From Alphaproteobacteria bacterium (lineage in GTDB: Bacteria > Pseudomonadota > Alphaproteobacteria > Rhizobiales > Aestuariivirgaceae), in contig JAJRRZ010000109.1 of assembly GCA_024279045.1 (NCBI GenBank), positions 1 through 14,779 of the forward strand: a DNA stretch of 14,779 nucleotides, written 5' to 3'. Below, piece by piece: positions 6,803 through 12,405 of the stretch. Under the pieces are notes generated by a model. It was given only the letters and a program-made list of their open reading frames with translations. It searched no databases and was not told the DNA's origin. Both the position numbers and the translations under genes were made by a program. Position 1 is the first letter of the stretch; each line of letters opens with the position of its first letter.

Positions 6803-7291
6803 ATGCGACTGAACGAACTGGCCCCGGCCCCGGGCGCGAAAAAGGCGGCCAAGCGCGTTGGCCGCGGCATCGGCTCCGGCCTGGGCAAGACCTGCGGCAA
6901 GGGCCACAAGGGCCAGAAATCCCGCGCCGGTGTGGCCATCAAGGGCTTCGAAGGCGGCCAGATGCCCATCTACCGCCGTCTGCCGAAGCGTGGCTTCGCG
7001 CGGCATGCGCCCAATCGTTATGCCGAGGTACGGCTGAGCCGTATTGTCGAGCTTGTCGAACAGGGGCGGCTGGATGCCAGCAAGGTGATCGACGAGGACG
7101 CCCTCGTCGCCGCGGGTGCGGTGCGTCGCAAGAAGCAGGGCATTCGCGTGCTCGGCCCGGCGGACAAGGCGCCGAAGATCACCCTGAAGGTGGCCCATGC
7201 CACGGCCTCCGTCGTCGCTGCCATCGACAAGGCTGGCGGCAAGGTGGAGCTGACGGTGGCGAAAAAGGCAAAGGCCGGCGAGGACGCCTGA
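6803..7291 (+). CDS. rplO: 50S ribosomal protein L15
   Basis: L15 is a late-assembly protein of the 50S subunit. The 162-residue product has the long Gly/Lys/Arg-rich N-terminal extension typical of L15 (RVGRGIGSGLGKTCGKGHKG, about 17-36), then GFEGGQMPIYRRLPKRGF (about 49-66) and a globular C-terminal part ending in a lysine-rich tail. E. coli L15 is 144 residues; the extra length is mainly in this tail. TGGAGA at 6789-6794 precedes the ATG. It is followed by secY after 110 bases, as in most spc operons. Confidence 0.97.
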   Translation: MRLNELAPAPGAKKAAKRVGRGIGSGLGKTCGKGHKGQKSRAGVAIKGFEGGQMPIYRRLPKRGFARHAPNRYAEVRLSRIVELVEQGRLDASKVIDEDALVAAGAVRRKKQGIRVLGPADKAPKITLKVAHATASVVAAIDKAGGKVELTVAKKAKAGEDA

Positions 7292-7311
7292 GGTCCGCGC
7301 GGGCCTTCGCC

Positions 7312-7340
7312 TTGACGCGGGCAGGGGCGCTGGCTGAAGA
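7312..7340 (+). promoter_or_regulatory. possible promoter upstream of secY
   Basis: TTGACGC at 7312-7318 matches the -35 half (TTGACGS) of the Caulobacter housekeeping consensus. GCTGAAGA at 7333-7340, 14 bases later, resembles the -10 half (GCTANAWC) only partly. The site lies in the rplO-secY gap, where an internal promoter is plausible. The same heptamer recurs before rpsM. Confidence 0.33.
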
Positions 7341-7356
7341 GGCAGGAATGCGCCAA

Positions 7357-7379
7357 GGGAGCGCCATGTCGGCGCTTTC
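7357..7379 (+). other. intercistronic stem-loop upstream of secY
   Basis: AGCGCC (7360-7365) pairs perfectly with GGCGCT (7371-7376) around ATGTC. Two wobbles and a G-C pair extend the stem to nine pairs (7357-7379). Only TTT follows inside the stem end, so termination is unlikely. The hairpin ends 22 bases before the secY ATG. Confidence 0.5.
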
Positions 7380-7401
7380 GCAATGACATACAGGTGCGGC
7401 A

Positions 7402-8736
7402 ATGGCATCGGCAGCGGAACAACTGGCTTCCAATTTCAATTTCTCCGCCCTCGCCAAGGCGGAGGAATTGAAGAAACGCATATGGTTCACGCTTGCTGTT
7501 CTCATTGTCTATCGCTTCGGCACCTACATTCCCATTCCCGGTATTGATGCCGTTGAACTTGCCCGACTGGTGCAGCAGCAGAGCAGCGGCATTCTCGGCT
7601 TCGTCAATTCGCTTTCCGGCGGTGCGCTGGGGCGCATGGCGATATTCGCCCTGAACATCATGCCCTATATCTCCGCCGCCATCATCATTCAGTTGATGAC
7701 CACGGTTTCGCCGCATCTGGCGCAGTTGAAGAAGGAAGGCGAATCGGGGCGCAAGAAAATCAACCAGTATACCCGCTATGGCACGGTGCTCCTGGCCATG
7801 ATGCAGGCTTACGGCATTGCCATCGGCTTGGAGGCGCAGGGCAACATCGTGCACGATCCGGGCTGGTTCTTCCGGTTCTCCACCGTGGTAACACTCACCG
7901 GTGGCACGGTGTTTCTGATGTGGCTGGGCGAGCAGATCACCCAGCGCGGTGTCGGCAACGGCATTTCGCTCATCATCTACGCCGGCATTGTCGCGGAGTT
8001 GCCGCTGGCCATTGCGCAGTTGCTGGAATTGGGGCGCACGGGGCAGCTTTCCACCTTCGCCATCATCGGCATCATTGTCATGGCTCTGGCGGTGATAGCC
8101 TTCATCGTCTTCATGGAGCGCGCCCAGCGGCGCATTCCCATCCAGTATCCGCGCCGCCAGCAGGGCAACCGGATCTATCAGGGGCAGTCCTCGCACCTGC
8201 CGCTGAAGGTCAATACCGCGGGCGTCATCCCGCCCATCTTTGCCTCCTCGCTGCTGCTGGTGCCCATCACCGTTGCCAACTTCATGCAGGGGCAGGGGCC
8301 GGAGTGGCTCACTTACATCACCACCCTTCTGGGCCGCGGCCAGCCGCTGTTTCTGTTCCTTTACGGTGCGTTGGTGTTCTTCTTTGCCTTTTTCTACACG
8401 GCCATCATGTTCGACCCGAAGGAAGTGGCCGACAACCTGAAGAAGCACGGCGGCTTCATTCCCGGCATCCGCCCCGGCGAGAAGACGGCGGAATACATCG
8501 ATTATGTGCTCACCCGCGTAACCACTGTCGGCGCCATCTACTTGGTCGCCATCAGCCTGCTGCCGGAATTTCTCACCGCCTATGCCGGTGTGCCATTCTA
8601 CTTCGGCGGCACCTCGCTGCTCATCGTGGTGAGCGTAACCATGGATACCGTTGCACAGGTGCAGGGGCATCTGCTGGCCCAGCAGTATGAGGGACTTGTG
8701 AAGAAGACCAAGCTGAGAGGGAAAAGGAAGAGATGA
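7402..8736 (+). CDS. secY: protein translocase subunit SecY
   Basis: SecY is the inner-membrane channel of the Sec translocon, partnered by SecE and SecG, and works with SecA or the ribosome. The 444-residue product has the SecY architecture of many hydrophobic segments (first about 27-44, next about 77-100) and the signatures IPIPGID (43-49), RYGTVLL (125-131) and GGFIPGIRPG (350-359). The last contains Arg357, the residue shown to be essential in E. coli SecY. It ends with a basic cytoplasmic tail (KLRGKRKR). AGGTG at 7392-7396 is the ribosome binding site. Its stop overlaps the adk start by four bases (ATGA). Confidence 0.98.
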   Translation: MASAAEQLASNFNFSALAKAEELKKRIWFTLAVLIVYRFGTYIPIPGIDAVELARLVQQQSSGILGFVNSLSGGALGRMAIFALNIMPYISAAIIIQLMTTVSPHLAQLKKEGESGRKKINQYTRYGTVLLAMMQAYGIAIGLEAQGNIVHDPGWFFRFSTVVTLTGGTVFLMWLGEQITQRGVGNGISLIIYAGIVAELPLAIAQLLELGRTGQLSTFAIIGIIVMALAVIAFIVFMERAQRRIPIQYPRRQQGNRIYQGQSSHLPLKVNTAGVIPPIFASSLLLVPITVANFMQGQGPEWLTYITTLLGRGQPLFLFLYGALVFFFAFFYTAIMFDPKEVADNLKKHGGFIPGIRPGEKTAEYIDYVLTRVTTVGAIYLVAISLLPEFLTAYAGVPFYFGGTSLLIVVSVTMDTVAQVQGHLLAQQYEGLVKKTKLRGKRKR

Positions 8737-9392
8737 ACATCATTCTGTTCGGCCCGCCGGGCGCGGGCAAGGGGACCCAGGCGAAACGCCTGGAGAAAAG
8801 CCGCGGGCTGATCCAGCTCTCCACCGGCGACATGCTGCGCGCCGCCGTTGCCGCCGGCACGGAATACGGCAAACAGGCGAAGGAGATCATGGAGAAGGGC
8901 GAGCTGGTTACTGACGAGATCGTCATCAACATCATCTCCGAGCGTCTGGACGAGGACGACGTGAAGAACGCTCCGGGCGTGATTTTCGACGGTTTCCCGC
9001 GCACCGTGGCGCAGGCCGAGGCGCTGGACAAGATGCTGGCCGAGAAGGGCATGAAGCTCGATGCCGTCGTCGTGCTGGACGTGGACGACGAAGCTCTGGT
9101 GGAACGCATTACCGGACGCTTCACCTGCGCGAAGTGCGGCAAGGGCTATCACGAAAAGTTCGAGAAGCCGAAGGTGGAGGGCGTGTGCGACGAGTGCGGC
9201 TCCACCGAATTCACCCGCCGCGCCGACGACAACGAGGAAACCGTGCGCCAGCGCCTGGAATCCTATCATGCACAGACCTCGCCGCTGATCGACTATTACG
9301 AGAAGGCCGGCATCGTGAAGAAGGTGGACGGCATGGCCGCCATCGATGATGTTACGGCGCAGATCGAGAAGGTGCTGGACGAAATCGCCTGA
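8733..9392 (+). CDS. adk: adenylate kinase, zinc-type lid
   Basis: Adenylate kinase interconverts ATP + AMP and 2 ADP in the cytoplasm. The 219-residue product begins MNIILFGPPGAGKGTQA with the P-loop at 7-15, has the AMP-site DGFPRT (86-91) and the arginine-rich RRADDN (162-167). The lid carries four cysteines, CAKC (132-135) and CDEC (152-155), which in other long-form enzymes bind a structural zinc ion. It overlaps secY by four bases, the usual secY-adk pairing in Alphaproteobacteria. It is probably the last gene of the spc transcript, since a terminator-like hairpin follows. Confidence 0.98.
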   Translation: MNIILFGPPGAGKGTQAKRLEKSRGLIQLSTGDMLRAAVAAGTEYGKQAKEIMEKGELVTDEIVINIISERLDEDDVKNAPGVIFDGFPRTVAQAEALDKMLAEKGMKLDAVVVLDVDDEALVERITGRFTCAKCGKGYHEKFEKPKVEGVCDECGSTEFTRRADDNEETVRQRLESYHAQTSPLIDYYEKAGIVKKVDGMAAIDDVTAQIEKVLDEIA

Positions 9393-9453
9393 CCACGCGT
9401 GATGCAGCGGGTGAATGGCCGCCTTGAGGCGCGCCATCACGCCGCTGCCGCGC

Positions 9454-9483
9454 TTGACGCAATGGTATGGCTGTTGCTAAGAG
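9454..9483 (+). promoter_or_regulatory. candidate alpha-operon promoter
   Basis: TTGACGC at 9454-9460 fully matches the -35 half (TTGACGS) of the Caulobacter housekeeping consensus. GCTAAGA begins at 9476, 15 bases later, and agrees with the -10 half in GCTA. Transcription would begin at about 9489 and run through the terminator-like hairpin at 9524-9554 before rpsM. Calling it the alpha-operon promoter is inference from position and motif. Confidence 0.48.
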
Positions 9484-9523
9484 AAGCTACCATTTCGTCC
9501 GGTTTGGCGGAATCGCCATTTCA

Positions 9524-9554
9524 GCGCCAGCATCGTTCCGTCTGGCGCGTTTTT
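9524..9554 (+). terminator. intrinsic terminator-like hairpin between adk and rpsM
   Basis: GCGCCAG (9524-9530) pairs perfectly with CTGGCGC (9542-9548) around an 11-base loop, followed after one G by TTTTT (9550-9554). This is a standard Rho-independent layout for ending the spc transcript. It also lies downstream of the candidate promoter, so it could act as an attenuator in the rpsM leader. The large loop lowers stability. Confidence 0.6.
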
Positions 9555-9557
9555 CTG

Positions 9558-9606
9558 TTGCCGGAGCATGGGCTTCCGGCAAGGTGAACCGCCCCCCGGC
9601 GGGGCG
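9558..9606 (+). promoter_or_regulatory. two hairpins in the rpsM leader
   Basis: TTGCCGGA (9558-9565) pairs perfectly with TCCGGCAA (9575-9582), loop nine bases. CGCCCC (9590-9595) pairs with GGGGCG (9601-9606), loop CCGGC. They directly follow the terminator-like hairpin and end 28 bases before the rpsM GTG. A regulatory role is inferred only from their stability and position. Confidence 0.45.
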
Positions 9607-9634
9607 CAACCAAGGTAACGAGAGGCAGAATACC

Positions 9635-10003
9635 GTGGCCCGTATCGCAGGCGTCAATATCCCGACGAGCAAGCGCGTGGTCATCGCGCTGCAATACATT
9701 CATGGCATCGGCCCGAAGTTTGCGCGCGACATCCTGGAAAAGGCCGGGGTGGACGAGAACAAGCGCGTCAACGAGCTGAGCGAGCAGGAAGTGATCCACA
9801 TTCGCGAGATCATCGACCGCGACTATGTCGTGGAGGGTGATCTGCGCCGCCAGGTGGCCATGAACATCAAGCGGTTGATGGATCTGGGCTGCTATCGCGG
9901 CCTGCGTCATCGCCGCGGCCTGCCGGTGCGTGGCCAGCGCACGCACACCAACGCGCGCACCCGCAAGGGGCCGGCCAAGCCCATCGCCGGCAAGAAGAAG
10001 TAA
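9635..10003 (+). CDS. rpsM: 30S ribosomal protein S13
   Basis: S13 sits in the 30S head, contacts P-site tRNA and forms intersubunit bridges with L5. The family N-terminus ARIAGVNIPTSKRV begins with a GTG codon at 9635, giving 122 residues, the usual length; an in-frame ATG at 9467 would add 56 residues unrelated to S13. Helix-two-turn-helix segment (YIHGIGPKFARDIL, about 22-35) and the basic tail with RGLPVRGQRTHTNARTRKG are present. The use of GTG and a modest binding site (AGAGG, 9621-9625) may limit initiation. It opens the alpha operon. Confidence 0.97.
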   Translation: MARIAGVNIPTSKRVVIALQYIHGIGPKFARDILEKAGVDENKRVNELSEQEVIHIREIIDRDYVVEGDLRRQVAMNIKRLMDLGCYRGLRHRRGLPVRGQRTHTNARTRKGPAKPIAGKKK

Positions 10004-10013
10004 TCATCTCCCG

Positions 10014-10061
10014 CATGCCGCCGCGTGCTGCCTGCAAGCCGGCAAGGCGCGGCACGGCATG
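10014..10061 (+). other. long stem-loop between rpsM and rpsK
   Basis: CATGCCG (10014-10020) pairs perfectly with CGGCATG (10055-10061). Inside it, CCGCG (10021-10025) pairs with CGCGG (10048-10052), and GCC (10030-10032) can pair with GGC near 10041. This makes a 48-base structure with at least 12 strong pairs and one small bulge (CA). No T-run follows. It fills half of the 92-base gap and is the most extensive of the non-repeat hairpins in the cluster. Confidence 0.6.
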
Positions 10062-10095
10062 AAATGAACATCATACAGCAGAGCAGGGCAGCGAC

Positions 10096-10485
10096 ATGGC
10101 CAAGGCAGCAACCAGAACCCGCCGCAAGGTGAAGAAGAACGTGCCCGCAGGCGTGGCGCACGTCAACGCCACCTTCAACAACACCATGATCACCATCACC
10201 GACCCGCAGGGCAACGCCCTGTGCTGGGCCTCCGCCGGCAAGATGGGCTTCAAGGGCTCGCGCAAGTCCACGCCTTATGCCGCGCAACTGGCGGCGGAAG
10301 ATGCCGCGAAGTGCGCCGTGGAGCATGGCATGAAGACCATCGAGGTGAATGTCTCCGGCCCTGGCTCGGGGCGCGAGTCGGCGCTGCGCGCGCTGCAGGC
10401 GGCTGGGTTGCAGATCACCATCATCCGCGACACCACGCCCATTCCACACAACGGCTGCCGCCCGCGCAAGAAGCGCCGCGTGTAA
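10096..10485 (+). CDS. rpsK: 30S ribosomal protein S11
   Basis: S11 is a platform protein of the 30S subunit close to the mRNA exit and E site. The 129-residue product has family length and the motifs AHVNATFNNTMITITDPQGN (21-40), the GSRKSTPYAAQ segment and IPHNGCRPRKKRRV at the end. Asn119 in that motif is the residue found as isoaspartate in E. coli S11; here the sequence is compatible with that modification. A GCAGGG-containing stretch lies before the ATG. In E. coli rpsD would follow; here rpoA follows directly, as is usual in Alphaproteobacteria. Confidence 0.98.
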   Translation: MAKAATRTRRKVKKNVPAGVAHVNATFNNTMITITDPQGNALCWASAGKMGFKGSRKSTPYAAQLAAEDAAKCAVEHGMKTIEVNVSGPGSGRESALRALQAAGLQITIIRDTTPIPHNGCRPRKKRRV

Positions 10486-10494
10486 GGCACGAAC

Positions 10495-10509
10495 TGGCGC
10501 CGTGCGCCA
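10495..10509 (+). other. short stem-loop between rpsK and rpoA
   Basis: TGGCGC (10495-10500) pairs perfectly with GCGCCA (10504-10509) around CGT. An alternative pairing of GCACG (10487-10491) with CGTGC (10501-10505) overlaps it. No T-run follows. It lies in the 77-base gap where rpsD is found in E. coli. Confidence 0.4.
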
Positions 10510-10562
10510 CGCAGGCGCGCTGGCAGGCATCGGCCAGAGCAACGAACGTTCGAGGATACGAC

Positions 10563-11588
10563 ATGCAGCAGATCAACCAGAAGAACTGGCAGGAGCTGAT
10601 CAGGCCGACAAAGCTGGGGGTGGAGCCGGGCCACGATCCGCAGCGCCAGGCTACCATTGTTGCCGAGCCGCTGGAGCGTGGCTTCGGCATGACGCTGGGC
10701 AATGCCTTGCGCCGGGTGCTGCTGTCGTCGCTGCAGGGCGCGGCGCCCACGTCCATCCAGATCGACGGCGTGTTGCACGAGTTCTCTTCCATCCCCGGCG
10801 TGCGCGAAGATGTTACCGACATCGTGCTGAATGTTAAGGAGATTGTCTTCAGCATGCATGCCGACGGGCCGAAGAAGGTGCGCCTGCACAAGACAGGTCC
10901 GGGCACGGTAACCGCCGGCGACATCGAGGAAACGGCGGACGTGGAAGTGCTCAACAAGGATCACGTCATCTGCACCCTGGCCGAGGACGTCGAGCTGCGT
11001 ATGGAAATTACCGTGAACACCGGCAAGGGCTACGTGCCGGCGGATCAGAACCGCCCATCCGATGCTCCCATCGGTCTGATCCCGGTGGATTCGCTCTATT
11101 CGCCGGTGAAGCGTGTCTCCTATCACGTGGAAAACACCCGCGAGGGGCAGGTGCTGAACTATGACCGCCTGACCATGACCATCGAGACCGATGGTTCTGT
11201 CTCGCCGGAGGACGCTGTGGCCTATGCCGCGCGCATCCTGCAGGATCAGTTGCAGATCTTCATCAACTTCGAGGAGCCGGCCACCGAGCAGCGTGAGGAG
11301 AAGGAGCCGGAGCTGGCCTTCAACCCGGCGCTGCTGAAGCGCGTGGACGAGCTGGAACTCTCCGTGCGCTCTGCCAACTGCCTGAAGAACGACAACATCG
11401 TCTACATCGGCGATCTCATCCAGAAGACCGAGGCGGAGATGCTGCGCACGCCGAATTTCGGGCGCAAATCGCTCAACGAGATCAAGGAGGTGTTGGCGCA
11501 GATGGGCCTGCACCTGGGCATGGAAGTGCCCAACTGGCCGCCGGAGAATATCGACGAGCTGGCCAAGAAATACGAGAACAACTACTGA
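10563..11588 (+). CDS. rpoA: DNA-directed RNA polymerase subunit alpha
   Basis: The alpha subunit dimerises to nucleate RNA polymerase assembly, and its C-terminal domain binds UP elements and activators. The ATG at 10563 is chosen because GAGGA (10552-10556) lies six bases upstream and the protein then begins as alphaproteobacterial RpoA does (QKNWQELIRPTKL). At 341 residues it has normal length. The N-terminal domain includes ERGFGMTLGNALRRVLLSS (38-56); a Glu-rich linker (about 238-250) leads to the C-terminal domain with LSVRSANCLK (266-275). Arg269 there matches E. coli Arg265, the DNA-contact residue. The reading frame is open further upstream without good RpoA sequence. Confidence 0.98.
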   Translation: MQQINQKNWQELIRPTKLGVEPGHDPQRQATIVAEPLERGFGMTLGNALRRVLLSSLQGAAPTSIQIDGVLHEFSSIPGVREDVTDIVLNVKEIVFSMHADGPKKVRLHKTGPGTVTAGDIEETADVEVLNKDHVICTLAEDVELRMEITVNTGKGYVPADQNRPSDAPIGLIPVDSLYSPVKRVSYHVENTREGQVLNYDRLTMTIETDGSVSPEDAVAYAARILQDQLQIFINFEEPATEQREEKEPELAFNPALLKRVDELELSVRSANCLKNDNIVYIGDLIQKTEAEMLRTPNFGRKSLNEIKEVLAQMGLHLGMEVPNWPPENIDELAKKYENNY

Positions 11589-11604
11589 GAACAACTCGCC
11601 GGTC

Positions 11605-11769
11605 AGCTTCTCCCGATCACCATGCCCCGACAATCCGGGTAGTCGAGAGGGGGAGAGGGCCGGAGCCGAACCACCAACAAGGCGCAGGCCCTGTCCCCCT
11701 GCCGACCACCATGCCCCGACAATCTGGGTGGTCGGGAGGGGGAGAGGGCCGGAGCCGAACCACCAATAA
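11605..11769 (+). repeat. palindromic intergenic repeat, tandem copies B and C (rpoA-rplQ gap)
   Basis: Two units repeat with a period of 89 bases: ATGCCCCGACAAT occurs at 11622 and 11711, and CCGGAGCCGAACCACCAA at 11660 and 11749. Unit C has a full inverted repeat, left arm 11687-11710 with right arm 11727-11750, pairing at 22 of 24 positions around a 16-base loop. Unit B lacks most of a clean left arm. Both resemble copy A (3890-4003) in the arms and flanks. The pair fills most of the 197-base gap and ends just before the rplQ ribosome binding site (GAAGGA, 11771-11776). Confidence 0.85.
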
Positions 11770-11785
11770 TGAAGGACCAAGCACC

Positions 11786-12253
11786 ATGCGCCACCGCAAA
11801 CGCAAGGGTCGGCTGAACCGTACTGCCGAACACCGCAAGGCGCTGTTCGCCAACATGGCTGCGGCGCTCATCGAACACGAGCAGATCGTAACCACGCTGC
11901 CCAAGGCGAAGGTGATGCGTTCGGTGATGGACAGGCTCATCACCCTGGCCAAGAAGGGTGCGGCGGCGGAGGATGATGCGAAACGCCTGCATTATTACCG
12001 GCTGGCCATCTCGCGCCTGCAGAACAACAAGGACGCGGCGAAGAAGCTGTTCGACGTGCTTGGGCCCCGCTATGCCGAGCGCGCGGGTGGCTATACCCGC
12101 GTGCTGAAGGCCGGCTTCCGTTATGGCGACAACGCGCCGATGGCGGTGCTGGAGCTGGTGGATCGCGACGAGGAAGCGAAAGGCGCGAAAGACCGCGCCC
12201 GCCGCGAGGAGGCCGAGGAAACACAGGCCGAAGCCACCGAACCCGCCGCCTGA
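11786..12253 (+). CDS. rplQ: 50S ribosomal protein L17
   Basis: L17 lies near the tunnel exit of the 50S subunit. The 155-residue product starts MRHRKRKGRLNRTAEHRKAL and contains the conserved FANMAAALIEHEQIVTTLPKAK (family signature, about 22-43, quoted in part) and the GGYTRVLKAGFRYGDNAPMA segment. The C-terminal tail from about residue 125 is rich in Glu, Lys and Ala, an extension commonly seen in Alphaproteobacteria and absent from the shorter E. coli protein. The ATG at 11786 follows GAAGGA; an upstream open frame runs back into repeat copy C and is not coding. It is the last gene of the alpha operon, followed by a strong terminator. Confidence 0.97.
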   Translation: MRHRKRKGRLNRTAEHRKALFANMAAALIEHEQIVTTLPKAKVMRSVMDRLITLAKKGAAAEDDAKRLHYYRLAISRLQNNKDAAKKLFDVLGPRYAERAGGYTRVLKAGFRYGDNAPMAVLELVDRDEEAKGAKDRARREEAEETQAEATEPAA

Positions 12254-12307
12254 AGCAAGGCGCGAAGGCAAGCGTTTCTGGCTCCTGACGGTATTGACAC
12301 AGCACAG

Positions 12308-12344
12308 GGTCGCCCGCGCCATTGAAGGCGTCGGCGGCCTTTTT
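12308..12344 (+). terminator. strong Rho-independent terminator after rplQ
   Basis: Arms 12308-12320 and 12327-12339 pair at 12 of 13 positions (two are G-T wobbles) around the hexaloop ATTGAA. TTTTT follows directly (12340-12344). It ends the ribosomal cluster 55 bases after rplQ and separates it from tgt. Confidence 0.9.
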
Positions 12345-12405
12345 GCTGAATGTGCCACTATTGCTCGTGCTGGTGAAGCAGGGCAGCGCCCATATGGGGG
12401 ACGGC

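Noticed and set aside
9467..9634. Small protein or extended S13 starting at ATG 9467
   Set aside because: The frame has no S13 similarity before the GTG at 9635, contains the terminator hairpin, and S13 from 9635 has exactly the usual length.
9393..9634. rpmJ (L36) at the end of the spc operon
   Set aside because: I looked for the short Cys-rich basic L36 between adk and rpsM and saw none; in Alphaproteobacteria it usually lies elsewhere.
11622..11785. CRISPR array, because of regular repeats
   Set aside because: There are only two units in direct tandem with no unique spacers, and the unit is a palindromic 89-base intergenic element.
12294..12323. TTGACA before tgt as a promoter
   Set aside because: The -35 hexamer (12294-12299) is perfect, but at 16-18 bases spacing only CGCCAT or GCCATT is found, and the region overlaps the rplQ terminator stem.
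12322..12405. N-terminal extension of Tgt starting at 12322
   Set aside because: The extra residues are hydrophobic and unlike Tgt, the start falls inside the terminator loop, and a good binding site precedes 12406.
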